Assembly (NCBI RefSeq): GCF_000252955.1
Contig: NC_014228.1
Span: 2,269,192 to 2,333,191, forward strand
Source of the DNA: Xenorhabdus nematophila ATCC 19061
GTDB taxonomy: Bacteria; Pseudomonadota; Gammaproteobacteria; Enterobacterales; Enterobacteriaceae
DNA length: 64,000 bases
Direction of reading: 5' to 3'
The notes under the pieces were generated by a model. That model saw nothing but the letters and a program-made list of their open reading frames with translations. It did not search any database and was not told the DNA's origin. Made by a program: the position numbers and the translations under genes. Shown piece by piece: positions 37,603 to 45,579 of this stretch; the stretch's first letter is position 1; each line of letters opens with the position of its first letter.

Positions 37603-37803
37603 CGCATTCTCCATTCGTTTTGAGTTACAAGAACCCAATGCTGGAGGTTACGGGAAGGAGTGCATAAACATGGGCTGTGAAAGTGCCCTTTTTGAGCAAA
37701 TGAGGAAAGAGTTGAAATTTGTTATGACTAGATTTTTTCCCAAAAAATAAGGGCAGCTTCTTAGGCTGCCCATATCACTCTATCATTAACGGCGAAGTGT
37801 CTT

Positions 37804-38187
37804 TTACAGACCCAGACCATTGCTGAGTTGCACAACAGCCGGGACGACCTTCTCTGCATGTTCCAGAGTGGCAGACATGATAGATTCCACCACGGTCGGG
37901 GAATTGTACAGGCCCATACCGCCACCGATCCCCATAGCGAACGCCATGAGGCTCTGGCGAGCGATACCGCCAACAACGCCGACCAGGATCATCGCACCCG
38001 CAACGATTCGACCCAGAGTACCTTGGGTCCAATCCTTGAGAGTTACCCACACGTCGTCAAACGCTGTACCACCAGTACCAGCATGTGCCTGATCAGGCAC
38101 AAGCAGGAAGGCTACGACCATCAACCCCAAGAAGAGGAAGAGTGTGTTGTTTTTACTTGAGGCATTCGCCAACTGATTTACGTTCAT
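37804..38187 (-). CDS. traA: TraA conjugative pilin precursor
   Basis: The 127-residue pilin starts at 38187 because AGGAGATG precedes that ATG (an upstream in-frame ATG at 38196 overlaps the ribosome binding site). A long leader ends near PDQAHAG. The mature pilin has two hydrophobic helices (LGRIVAGAMILVGVVGGIAR; LMAFAMGIGGGMGLYN), as in F/SXT TraA. It is the first gene upstream of the Ig-like protein and follows traV with a 12-base gap. Intact. Confidence 0.9.
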   Translation of the reverse strand: MNVNQLANASSKNNTLFLFLGLMVVAFLLVPDQAHAGTGGTAFDDVWVTLKDWTQGTLGRIVAGAMILVGVVGGIARQSLMAFAMGIGGGMGLYNSPTVVESIMSATLEHAEKVVPAVVQLSNGLGL

Positions 38188-38199
38188 TAAGAACATCTC

Positions 38200-38778
38200 C
38201 TATTTAGTTGTTTCAGACTTCGGTTCGTGTGTTACCGTTTGCAGCGGTCTCAAAACTGGCTCACTTTGCGGTGTGCCATCCCCAATTACCCACCTGCGCG
38301 GTTCGATTTCGGTGTAGACATACCCTGTCACGATGAGATCACCATTGGTGTCCTCCCAGAGAGCTACCCAAATCCGCATAACCTGCGCCGGTGTGCGAAT
38401 TGGAATTGGGCGATCCGGAAGACGTGGCGCGACATAATTGTCGATAACCGAATCCCCGGAGTTAGATGAGTTCACTGAAACGTCAGAGGAACCTCCGCCA
38501 TCCGCTTCCGCTTTGGCCTCGACTTCCTCAGGCTTCATGGGGCGAGGGACATTTCCGTCATTAGTTGCGACGTAAACGTCTCTCGCTGACATACACTGAA
38601 CACCACTCGGCATTCCCGGACAGCTATACTCATCGCTACCGATGTTGAGCGAGGAACAGCCCGACAGAACTAGAAGAACTGCTCCCACCCCCAACATCTT
38701 TGCTGATCTTACTGCCTGTTCCTTTTGAGCCTTTCCTCTGGAACTGCCCTTTCTGGTCAAAATGTTCAAATTTTTCAT
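38200..38778 (-). CDS. traV: TraV outer-membrane lipoprotein
   Basis: The 192 residues carry a lipoprotein signal (AVLLVLSGCSSLN). The mature part has the TraV cysteine pair context YSCPGMPSGVQCMSARDVY. TraV anchors the TraB/TraK core of the F-type secretion channel in the outer membrane. Its start overlaps the traB stop by ATGA. Intact. Confidence 0.9.
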   Translation of the reverse strand: MKNLNILTRKGSSRGKAQKEQAVRSAKMLGVGAVLLVLSGCSSLNIGSDEYSCPGMPSGVQCMSARDVYVATNDGNVPRPMKPEEVEAKAEADGGGSSDVSVNSSNSGDSVIDNYVAPRLPDRPIPIRTPAQVMRIWVALWEDTNGDLIVTGYVYTEIEPRRWVIGDGTPQSEPVLRPLQTVTHEPKSETTK

Positions 38779-40091
38779 TTCTTATTGCCCCCAGTGGAAC
38801 GAATTTGTAGCTTGGTGCCTTTGGTCACAATGATGTCTACTTGGCGGCCAGCATCGACTTCGATGACCGGAAAGATGCCTTCGGCCATGTCGATATAGAA
38901 TTGAGCGATACGATTCAGGGCATTACTGGCTCCCTTCACAGCGGCCCCCTGCAACATCTGGCCAGAGAAAATAGACTGATACTGGGTATTTGAGCCAGGG
39001 TTAGTGTTAACAACAGGCACAGGATTAACATCAAAGGCCTCAGACACGCCACCGAGGAATCCTGCCATCAGGCTCTTGGCAATAATCTGCCCTTGCTTCG
39101 ATACAACGCGGCCTCGAACACCAGCCTTGCCATCCTCGCCTACCGCATAAGAGTCAAGCCTCGCTTCGATTATCCCCCCGTCTTCCCGGACACAAGAGAA
39201 TGTCTCACCACGTAGGTAGGCTCGTTCAGAACTAAGGTCGCCATAGCCTGAAACAATCAGGAAGCACTCTCTGACATCCGCACGGAAACGATTAGGCAAT
39301 ATGGCTTCTTTCTGAATCCGAAGCGTTGAAGGGAATGGATCTCGTCGGGCACCCTGGGAAGTAGGTGCATCCATACCGTTGATAAGCACACCTGTCAGGA
39401 TGGAGCCAGACGGCAGATAGAGGGACTCATCATCCTTGTCGTCTTTCGCTTCAACTTCTGGTGCCTTCTGTGAGTAGCTCACAATTTGAATACCAGATTT
39501 GGTGGCATCACGGCCATCACCTTTGCCTGTTGCAGGAGCTCCACCCTTCGAGTCCGGGAGTGGTGCGTCACGGAAAAATGATGCCGGATCTTTGTAGTCC
39601 AGCTTTTTCTCCATGAACTGACCTTCACCGTCTGATGTGCCATTAACATCGGCTCTGGCATCCCCTGTTGAAGAAGCTGTTTTTCCACCAGCCTCACCAG
39701 TTTCAACCTTCTTAGACAGCTCCATATTTTTCTGGGTTAGGCGGTCAAGGTCTTGGCGTAGACGAGAAATCTCTCTGCCAACATCGCTGGATTTACCGGC
39801 AGTATCCTTTGTTTGCTCCAGCTCTCTTTTGACTTTCTCCAGCTCCTTTTTCAGGTCTGAGTTCTCACGAGACACCATCTTCACATCGGCAGACAGCGAA
39901 TCTATCCCGATCTCACGGGTATTTTTGTCTGTAAGAACATGCTTGATGGTTTCTTGCCTACCACGTTTTTCTTCCTTCTTCGGCTCACCAGAGAACATCG
40001 TCACTACTGCAAAAAGAACGAATAGACCACCAGCAATTGCTACCCAGCGTTTCTTTTGGGGGTCTAGCTCAGTCCAGAATCGTTTGATCAT
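38775..40091 (-). CDS. traB: TraB secretion channel core protein
   Basis: The 438-residue VirB10-like protein has one N-terminal membrane anchor (WVAIAGGLFVLFAVVTMF), a coiled coil at about residues 65-130, a low-complexity Gly/Ser/Asp region, then the conserved beta-barrel domain (LPSGSILTGVLINGMDAPTS, RECFLIVSGYGDLSSERAYL, QSIFSGQMLQGAAVKGASNA, DIIVTKGTKL). It spans the envelope with TraK and TraV. It overlaps both neighbours by ATGA. Intact. Confidence 0.92.
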   Translation of the reverse strand: MIKRFWTELDPQKKRWVAIAGGLFVLFAVVTMFSGEPKKEEKRGRQETIKHVLTDKNTREIGIDSLSADVKMVSRENSDLKKELEKVKRELEQTKDTAGKSSDVGREISRLRQDLDRLTQKNMELSKKVETGEAGGKTASSTGDARADVNGTSDGEGQFMEKKLDYKDPASFFRDAPLPDSKGGAPATGKGDGRDATKSGIQIVSYSQKAPEVEAKDDKDDESLYLPSGSILTGVLINGMDAPTSQGARRDPFPSTLRIQKEAILPNRFRADVRECFLIVSGYGDLSSERAYLRGETFSCVREDGGIIEARLDSYAVGEDGKAGVRGRVVSKQGQIIAKSLMAGFLGGVSEAFDVNPVPVVNTNPGSNTQYQSIFSGQMLQGAAVKGASNALNRIAQFYIDMAEGIFPVIEVDAGRQVDIIVTKGTKLQIRSTGGNKK

Positions 40092-41005
40092 TGACCACCT
40101 CCCAATAGCGAAGGACGCTTAGACGTTGGAGCAATTCCCCGCTTTTGTTTCTTCGCTACATAGAGTTCCGTTTTCTGGCCGGACTCAAGCACGTTGAGCG
40201 GCCACGTAGTAACAGCAGCGACATCCCAGCTTCCACAAAGAGCCTCTTTGAACTCGATAGGCTGTTCAGAAACGTTCTGTGCTACACCGATGAATACATT
40301 CAGGTGATGCCCCATCATGTATTGCCCTTTGCCGAAATCCACCTTAATCCCAGGGTGTGAGCAACTAGGTACAGCAGCTCCGGCAGGGATACGGTTCAAC
40401 GTGTAACCCTGTGGAACTTCCCCGATGGCAATTTTCCTGAACACAGAGCGGATAGTTTCGACGTAAGGCTGGCTCTGTTCCCAAGCCTCAGCCTTGGAAT
40501 TAGCAAATGCCCCACTGATCCCTACACCACCATCGAGTTTGAGAAATACTTCTCTAGGCGGAATACGGCGAGGAACCATAGTCAGGCTTAATGCTTGGGC
40601 TTCTGAGCCTTTTTCCGTAATGAACATAGTCACAGGGTATTGTTTATCCGTAGCGACATAGACCACGTTCTCTTTGATACAAACCTCACCGCATTGACCG
40701 TTTTCGTTTGCTCCAGTCAGGGAAGTGGAGACAATCTCCGGATTACTGAAAGGTGTTACAACACGATTGGGATGACCAATGGCAATAGGGATTATTTGGT
40801 TTACGCCGGGTTTCATCGTCAGCATGGGGTTTTCATTTACATGACCCACTACTTCACTGGCGTTTTGTCCCGACGTCACAGGGGCTGGAACGTCTTTTTT
40901 CATAACGCTTGCCGGGACAACAGGAATATCATCCGAGGCATAGGCCATTGATGTTCCAAGCGCCAAGGACAGCGCCAGAAGCGAAATTTTAGCGTTGTTC
41001 TTCAT
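40088..41005 (-). CDS. traK: TraK secretion channel protein (VirB9-like)
   Basis: The 305-residue periplasmic protein has signal peptide SLLALSLALGTSMAYA. The conserved region IGHPNRVVTPFSNPEIVSTS and the later VVYVATDKQYPVTMFITEKG match TraK proteins. It forms the outer-membrane ring with TraV and TraB. It overlaps traE at its 5' end by 17 bases and traB by 4. Intact. Confidence 0.9.
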   Translation of the reverse strand: MKNNAKISLLALSLALGTSMAYASDDIPVVPASVMKKDVPAPVTSGQNASEVVGHVNENPMLTMKPGVNQIIPIAIGHPNRVVTPFSNPEIVSTSLTGANENGQCGEVCIKENVVYVATDKQYPVTMFITEKGSEAQALSLTMVPRRIPPREVFLKLDGGVGISGAFANSKAEAWEQSQPYVETIRSVFRKIAIGEVPQGYTLNRIPAGAAVPSCSHPGIKVDFGKGQYMMGHHLNVFIGVAQNVSEQPIEFKEALCGSWDVAAVTTWPLNVLESGQKTELYVAKKQKRGIAPTSKRPSLLGGGQ

Positions 41006-41336
41006 TCTTTCTCCGGTTCTCTTCTTTGCGCTGGAGTTGCTCCAAAACAGCTTTGGTGCGTGGCTTTCCTACATAGGTGTCGATGTAGTCCAGCACGGGC
41101 GCGTAGTTTGAAATTTTGATAGCGAACTCGTAGGAGCGTTCGCTACGTTCCTCGTTAGAAGAAGCCCCTTTGACATAGGAATATCCGTAGACAAAAACCT
41201 TGTCGCTCTTGGGCTCATACTCAACAAATCTCGGCTCGAACCTCATGGTTACTCGGTCGTTTTTGATCTGCTGAGCTTGAATGCACATAAGCACCACGTT
41301 CATCAGAAACCAGAAAAACTGTTTATTAACGTTCAC
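40989..41336 (-). CDS. traE: TraE conjugation protein, shortened by an internal deletion
   Basis: The 115 residues start at GTG 41336 with GGGGAGAGG upstream. The C-terminal part (IKNDRVTMRFEPRFVEYEPK ... VLDYIDTYVGKPRTKAVLEQ) is TraE-like, but TraE is normally near 200 residues. The N-terminus MNVNKQFFWFLMNVVLM joins abruptly to CIQAQQIKNDR, so about 80-90 residues appear to be missing from the middle. The frame is preserved. Function is doubtful. traL, normally just upstream, was not found. Confidence 0.7.
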   Translation of the reverse strand: MNVNKQFFWFLMNVVLMCIQAQQIKNDRVTMRFEPRFVEYEPKSDKVFVYGYSYVKGASSNEERSERSYEFAIKISNYAPVLDYIDTYVGKPRTKAVLEQLQRKEENRRKNEEQR

Positions 41337-41347
41337 GACCTCTCCCC

Positions 41348-41491
41348 TTAACCAAGAAAATTAAATGCGTGTTCCAGGTTCATCCCTGCAACAACACCTA
41401 TAACGAACATCACCTGCCATACAAGGAACTGCCAGGAGACGAATGAACCAGATGAGCTTTCGCTTTCTCTGACGTGAGCTTGTGCGGACAT
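41348..41491 (-). CDS. Small 47-residue membrane protein at the head of the traE-A operon
   Basis: ATG at 41491 with a perfect GGAGGG ribosome binding site; the protein begins MSAQAHVRESESSSGSF and ends GMNLEHAFNFLG. It has one membrane helix (about residues 20-38, FLVWQVMFVIGVVAGM). The stop is 12 bases before traE. I do not recognise it; it does not resemble TraL. It may be a native small gene of the element or a deletion product. Confidence 0.6.
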   Translation of the reverse strand: MSAQAHVRESESSSGSFVSWQFLVWQVMFVIGVVAGMNLEHAFNFLG

Positions 41492-41567
41492 AGACCCTCC
41501 AAATAACTTGTCGTCATCACGGAGTAATCGTCTCTTAATTGAGCAATCCAGGCACAGTGCTGTTACG

Positions 41568-41585
41568 GCCCATTTTGGGCACTTT
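41568..41585 (-). promoter_or_regulatory. Inverted-repeat motif upstream of the traE-traA operon
   Basis: On the minus strand the bases AAAGTGCCCAAAATGGGC include GCCCA-AAA-TGGGC. The motif ends 77 bases before the first start codon of the operon. A near-identical motif lies 80 bases before traI (47519-47536). A binding site for the element's SetCD-type activator is the obvious hypothesis. Confidence 0.55.
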
Positions 41586-41627
41586 ATGGAGGTTTATTCG
41601 AGGAGATGATAAGAGCGGGAGGCGAAA

Positions 41628-41668
41628 AACTTTCACATGTGAAAGTTCAAAGCGGCCAATGGCCGCTT
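41628..41668 (-). terminator. Two tandem hairpins ending the traI-D transcript
   Basis: Directly after the stop at 41672, reading the minus strand, comes AAGCGGCC-ATT-GGCCGCTT. This is followed by the perfect 20-base palindrome AACTTTCACATGTGAAAGTT, which continues into TTTTC. The second hairpin with its T-run looks like a terminator. It separates the traI-side transcript from the traE-A operon, which has its own upstream motif. Confidence 0.7.
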
Positions 41669-41671
41669 GTT

Positions 41672-42334
41672 TCACATTGTTCTATTGTGCCGGAGTTCTC
41701 GATAAGCATCCCATGCTTGCTCTGATGAGACACCTCGACGACCAACATCTGTGGCGCACTCAAGGTCCATCTTGTACTGCTTAACCTTCTGGTCTGCTGT
41801 ATCGCCCCAGCTCATGGCTGATGGGTACTTGGAAACACTAAACACATTTTCAAGTTCAGCCTGATAGTAGTCGTTTTGTAACAGAGGTTCGGTTTCACCA
41901 TCATCCCAGCGAATGTAAGCCTTATCCTGGAGAGCTTTCAAGTGCAAAGGCACCAGTAAGGTGGAAATCACTTCGTCAGCCCGGATGTCCTTGTAAGCAC
42001 ACCAGTGCGGCTTCACGGTGATCACGCCATTAACCAAAACGATGTCACAAGCCAGCGTTGCTTCCACATTATCGTTGACATCTTGACGAGCATAGATTTC
42101 CACATAGCCAACCTGTTTGGTATCAACCTTGTCGATGAAACTCCAAAAGCTGGGGTACGACGTTCCATCGCTGAGCGTCAACTGACCGTCATGCTCTTTC
42201 AACATACGGTTCAGTTGTGCGGTGAAGAACTCTGCTGACACTTTCCTTGCCAATGACTCCATATCACTCAGTCGTAGAGTGGCTACTCCACTCCCCTCAT
42301 ACACTTCTCCAAAAAAGAAATCTCTCTTACGCAT
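41672..42334 (-). CDS. Unidentified 220-residue protein of the traD-traL interval
   Basis: The protein starts MRKRDFFFGEVYEGSGVATL and has no signal peptide or membrane segment. It contains charged, mixed alpha/beta-looking sequence (FWSFIDKVDTKQVGYVEIYA; WCAYKDIRADEVISTLLVPL). I do not recognise a family. Its start shares a base with the stop of the previous gene (TAATG), so it belongs to that transcription unit; two hairpins follow it. It may be a conserved ICE gene or cargo at the insertion hotspot known at this place in SXT/R391 elements. Confidence 0.7.
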   Translation of the reverse strand: MRKRDFFFGEVYEGSGVATLRLSDMESLARKVSAEFFTAQLNRMLKEHDGQLTLSDGTSYPSFWSFIDKVDTKQVGYVEIYARQDVNDNVEATLACDIVLVNGVITVKPHWCAYKDIRADEVISTLLVPLHLKALQDKAYIRWDDGETEPLLQNDYYQAELENVFSVSKYPSAMSWGDTADQKVKQYKMDLECATDVGRRGVSSEQAWDAYRELRHNRTM

Positions 42335-42711
42335 TAGACTTTGCCTCCTTTAATTGCTTGCTGGGTCAGCTTGATCCAGTTCAACGGGTTTTCACAGTCA
42401 ACATGGTTGCCAGCGGCACCAACTACTGTTTTGTATGCCTCCGAGCCTGCCGCAGTGTGTACCGCCAGCATAAACGAAAACATAGGGTCATTTTGCATAG
42501 TTCCTATCATCATTGCACTGGAGGTATCTTTTAGCTGGCAGTTTTGAACCCGAAGATTGAGCACATCTTTTGCCACCATTTCACAGTCAGGGCACACCTT
42601 CTCAAGGTTTTTGAGCTTTGCATCGTCATTGAGTACATCAGGTGCAGCGATGGCAGTACCGGTCATAAACAATCCCAGCGCCAGCAGATGAATTTTCTTG
42701 GTTACGTTCAT
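42334..42711 (-). CDS. Small exported protein of the traD-traL interval
   Basis: The 125 residues have a clear signal peptide (IHLLALGLFMTGTAIAA before PDVLNDD). The mature protein has four cysteines (CPDC, LRVQNCQL and HVDCENP), suggesting disulfides in the periplasm. Family not recognised. Coupled to the next gene by TAATG overlap. Confidence 0.7.
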   Translation of the reverse strand: MNVTKKIHLLALGLFMTGTAIAAPDVLNDDAKLKNLEKVCPDCEMVAKDVLNLRVQNCQLKDTSSAMMIGTMQNDPMFSFMLAVHTAAGSEAYKTVVGAAGNHVDCENPLNWIKLTQQAIKGGKV

Positions 42712-42720
42712 GGTTTCTCT

Positions 42721-43167
42721 CTATATCGTTCCAATTTCGTTTCTGTAGAAGAACAGTGGCCCCGAGACGGTTCTGACCTCGGGCGTTATTTGCTTTACTC
42801 TTGAGCAGATATGCTGCTTGAATACGTTGTGGTATCCGTACATTGCTGGTCGTGTGAATGCAGAGTAAATGATGATGGTGATAGCCGCGCCAGCAGCCCA
42901 CCCGATCACATCTGGATAGAAAAGTCCTGATACGTCAGAAATTCGTTCTGGTGCAACCAGGCTGCACAAAAACAGCACCCAGAACCATGCTACCGGCATC
43001 ACAAAGACCATCTTCCCGACGCAAGCAATTAACACCTTAACCAAATTCAAAATCTGCACCCAGTAAAGCCACAACTCTGACAGGGACTGGCGACGTATCA
43101 ACTGATAGACATTCCGTGGAATGTCACACAGATGCACCCCATCTTGATTTAAAACGGAGTAGCTCAT
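42721..43167 (-). CDS. Membrane protein of unknown function near the traD/DUF4400 gene
   Basis: The start is taken at 43167 (148 residues) with GGAGGGG shortly upstream. Two or more membrane segments are visible (IACVGKMVFVMPVAWFWVLF and PDVIGWAAGAAITIIIYSAF). It follows the DUF4400 stop after 8 bases and precedes a small exported protein. I do not recognise the family; it is likely an element-specific transfer accessory gene. Confidence 0.65.
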   Translation of the reverse strand: MSYSVLNQDGVHLCDIPRNVYQLIRRQSLSELWLYWVQILNLVKVLIACVGKMVFVMPVAWFWVLFLCSLVAPERISDVSGLFYPDVIGWAAGAAITIIIYSAFTRPAMYGYHNVFKQHICSRVKQITPEVRTVSGPLFFYRNEIGTI

Positions 43168-43175
43168 TACCCCTC

Positions 43176-43890
43176 CTATACCCGTTTTTGTAGGTTGCCG
43201 AACGTCAGACCTACCAGAACGCAACAGGTCATCATTGTCAGTGGAATGACAACCGGATCGAGCGCTATAGGGATGAAGAATGCGATGAACAAACCAGCCA
43301 TCAGGTACATTGTTCCGCGAACGCTATAGCGATGCAAAACTGGGCTTGCGTAGTCGAAGTTGGTCCGTTTGATGCGCCAGGTCATCATCCCGTCGTACAC
43401 AGCCGGTACAAACAGGATGAGCATATAGGGAGCCCACGCGGCCAACAGCGCCAGTCTGGTATAGAACTGGTAAATGACGTTAACAAAGGCCTCCATGCGG
43501 CCCTTAACCCACGCGAACCAGCCCTTCCCCATGTCCTGCATACCTTTGGATTTCTGGCGCTCTTCTTCTGAGGGGATCAATGCAGCCAATCGACTTGCGA
43601 TTTCCGTTACACGGGTGAAATTTCGCAGGGGATCGATACGCACTGATTCTTCTGGGAATGCAGGGTGGAATGAGACGAACCTTTCCGGTTGTCCCATAGC
43701 TTCACAGGCCCGTCTGGCATTGTCTCGCATCTCCTTATCACCTTTCGGGTCTATGATAATCACAGCTTCACCGCGCAGGATGGCCTGAGAGATCAGGATG
43801 TCGAACATACGGGTCTTGCCCGAACCGGTGGTCCCTACAATTAGAGTGTGCCCCTCTGTATGCTTTAGATGTATTAGTTCAGACCAGATC
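43176..43890 (-). pseudogene. traD: TraD coupling ATPase fragment fused in frame to a DUF4400-like membrane protein
   Basis: From the IS481 junction the frame reads HLKHTEGHTLIVGTTGSGKT (Walker A), then AVIIIDPKGDKEMRDNARRA, to about RLAALIPSEEERQ, all TraD-type coupling protein. It then switches to WFAWVKGRMEAFVNVIYQFY and YDGMMTWRIKRTNFDYASPV with three membrane segments. These fit the separate DUF4400 gene that follows traD in SXT/R391. A deletion removed the C-terminal half of traD and the N-terminus of the next gene but kept the frame. Walker B is missing. Confidence 0.8.
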
Positions 43891-45051
43891 TGACACTTCA
43901 GTTTGAAAAGAAGAGAGTTACCGACTTTGATTAAAGGTGATGAATCCATAATCAAAGACTAAGAGGTCACTCTCATGCTTTATACTAGCAATCCCATCAT
44001 CAAACACAAGGCGGGTCTGCTTAATCTCGCTGAAGAACTCAGTAATGTCTCGAGAGCCTGTAAAGTGATGGGCGTATCCAGAGATACGTTTTATCGTTAT
44101 CAGGAACTCGTTGAAACGGGCGGGATTGATGCATTAATCAACCAAAGCAGAAAAACCCCTAATCTGAAGAACCGTGTGGATGCGGAGACCGAACACGCCG
44201 TTATCAACTCGGCCATCGAATTCCCGGCCTATGGGCAGGCCAGAACGAGTAATGAGCTCAGAAAAGCAGGCATCTTTGTGTCTGCCAGTGGTGTCCGTTC
44301 TATCTGGCTCAGACATCATCTTGAGAACTTCAAAAAGCGCCTGGCAGCCCTTGAAAAGAAAGTGGCTGACGAAGGCATTATCCTGACTGACGAGCAGGTC
44401 GCCGCCCTTGAACGTAAGCAGCATGATGACGAAGCTTGTGGCGAAATTGAAACCGCTCATCCTGGCTATTTAGGGTCGCAAGATACCTTTTATGTCGGTA
44501 ATCTTAAAGGCGTGGGACGCTTGTACCAACAAACTTTCGTCGATACTTACAGTAAAGTGGCTTTCGCGAAACTCTATACGAGTAAAACGCCCATTACGGC
44601 GGCGGATTTACTGAATGACCGTGTGCTGCCGTTCTTCAGCGCTCATAGATTGCCGATGTTACGTATTCTGACAGACAGAGGCACCGAATATTGCGGGCGT
44701 GTTGAGCACCATGATTACCAACTGTATCTGGCTGTCAATGATATCGACCATACCAGGACAAAGGCGATGTCACCGCAAACCAATGGCATCTGTGAACGGT
44801 TTCACAAAACCATCCTGAATGAATTTTATCAAGTGACGTTCAGAAAGAAATTGTATGGCTCATTGGATGAGTTACAAAAAGATCTGGACAAATGGATGGA
44901 CAATTACAACAATCACCGCACTCATCAAGGAAAAATGTGTTGCGGCCGGACACCAATAGAAACCCTTCAGGATGGGAAATCCATTTGGGCAGAAAAAAAT
45001 TTGACCCAAATATAATCTGACAGTCGCCGATAACAAAGTGGGTAACTGTCA
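43891..45051 (+). mobile_element. IS481-family insertion sequence in traD
   Basis: The 1161-bp element has ends TGACACTTCA... and ...GTAACTGTCA (short imperfect inverted repeats TGACA(C/G)TT) and is flanked by GATC on both sides (43887-43890, 45052-45055). Deleting it with one GATC reconnects the traD frame as TSRDLIWSELIHLKHTEG. One complete transposase gene fills it. The internal repeats differ after the first bases, so the left end may have drifted. Confidence 0.85.
43975..45015 (+). CDS. IS481-family transposase
   Basis: The 346 residues have an N-terminal helix-turn-helix (LSNVSRACKVMGVSRDTFYR) and an rve-type DDE core: first Asp near QDTFYVGNLKGVGRLYQQTF, second Asp in RILTDRGTEYCG, Glu in SPQTNGICERFHKTILNEFY. 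The C-terminus NNHRTHQGKMCCGRTPIETL is the usual IS481 ending. Full length. Confidence 0.93.
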   Translation: MLYTSNPIIKHKAGLLNLAEELSNVSRACKVMGVSRDTFYRYQELVETGGIDALINQSRKTPNLKNRVDAETEHAVINSAIEFPAYGQARTSNELRKAGIFVSASGVRSIWLRHHLENFKKRLAALEKKVADEGIILTDEQVAALERKQHDDEACGEIETAHPGYLGSQDTFYVGNLKGVGRLYQQTFVDTYSKVAFAKLYTSKTPITAADLLNDRVLPFFSAHRLPMLRILTDRGTEYCGRVEHHDYQLYLAVNDIDHTRTKAMSPQTNGICERFHKTILNEFYQVTFRKKLYGSLDELQKDLDKWMDNYNNHRTHQGKMCCGRTPIETLQDGKSIWAEKNLTQI

Positions 45052-45579
45052 GATCAAGTCGCGACTAGTACACTTTAGAGGCTGCATCAGTTTTTCTTCT
45101 TTTGGCTCAACCCCGTGAATCCAGGGCTGGCCGATTGGCAACTCTTTTCTCTTACCCTGTATTTTCCGAACAACTTTTTTAACCGTCGATTCTTTTCCGA
45201 CGATAGAGGTCCAATCTCGTTTCAGGATCTCAAACACGCGCTGGGCATGACGGTTTTCCCACAGGAACCCACTACCAAGCCACATATCTTCCGGCGTATC
45301 TTTGATGTACTTCTGGAGCTCCGTAATGGAGATAAACTCTAAGTCTCGGCCCCTCAAATGCTTTTGCAGCAAATGGAGCTTGATAGCCTTAGGCAAACGA
45401 GCCATTGCCATCACACCACAGATCCCCGTCATCCAATAAAAGGGCTCTGGAGGCATAGTGCTGACCTGCTCCACGGCCAAAGCAGCACCGGAGGCTGCAA
45501 GCCAGCCTGCCACAGCATTTTTTTCATAGTTAGGCCGCCACGGCATCTCGTAGGCGAGCGGGTCATAACTCATTGTCAT
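45052..45579 (-). pseudogene. traD: TraD coupling protein, N-terminal part (cut off by IS481)
   Basis: The first ~170 residues of the coupling protein link relaxosome and secretion channel. Opening YDPLAYEMPWRPNYEKNAVA, then membrane segments (AVAGWLAASGAALAVEQV, PFYWMTGICGVMAMARL) and LREELQ-like motifs such as EDMWLGSGFLWENRHAQRVF. The start at 45579 overlaps the traI stop (ATGA). The IS481-type element interrupts it before Walker A. Confidence 0.88.

Noticed and set aside
41348..41491. TraL
   Set aside because: Its position fits traL, but at 47 residues with one helix it does not resemble TraL (about 90 residues, two helices).
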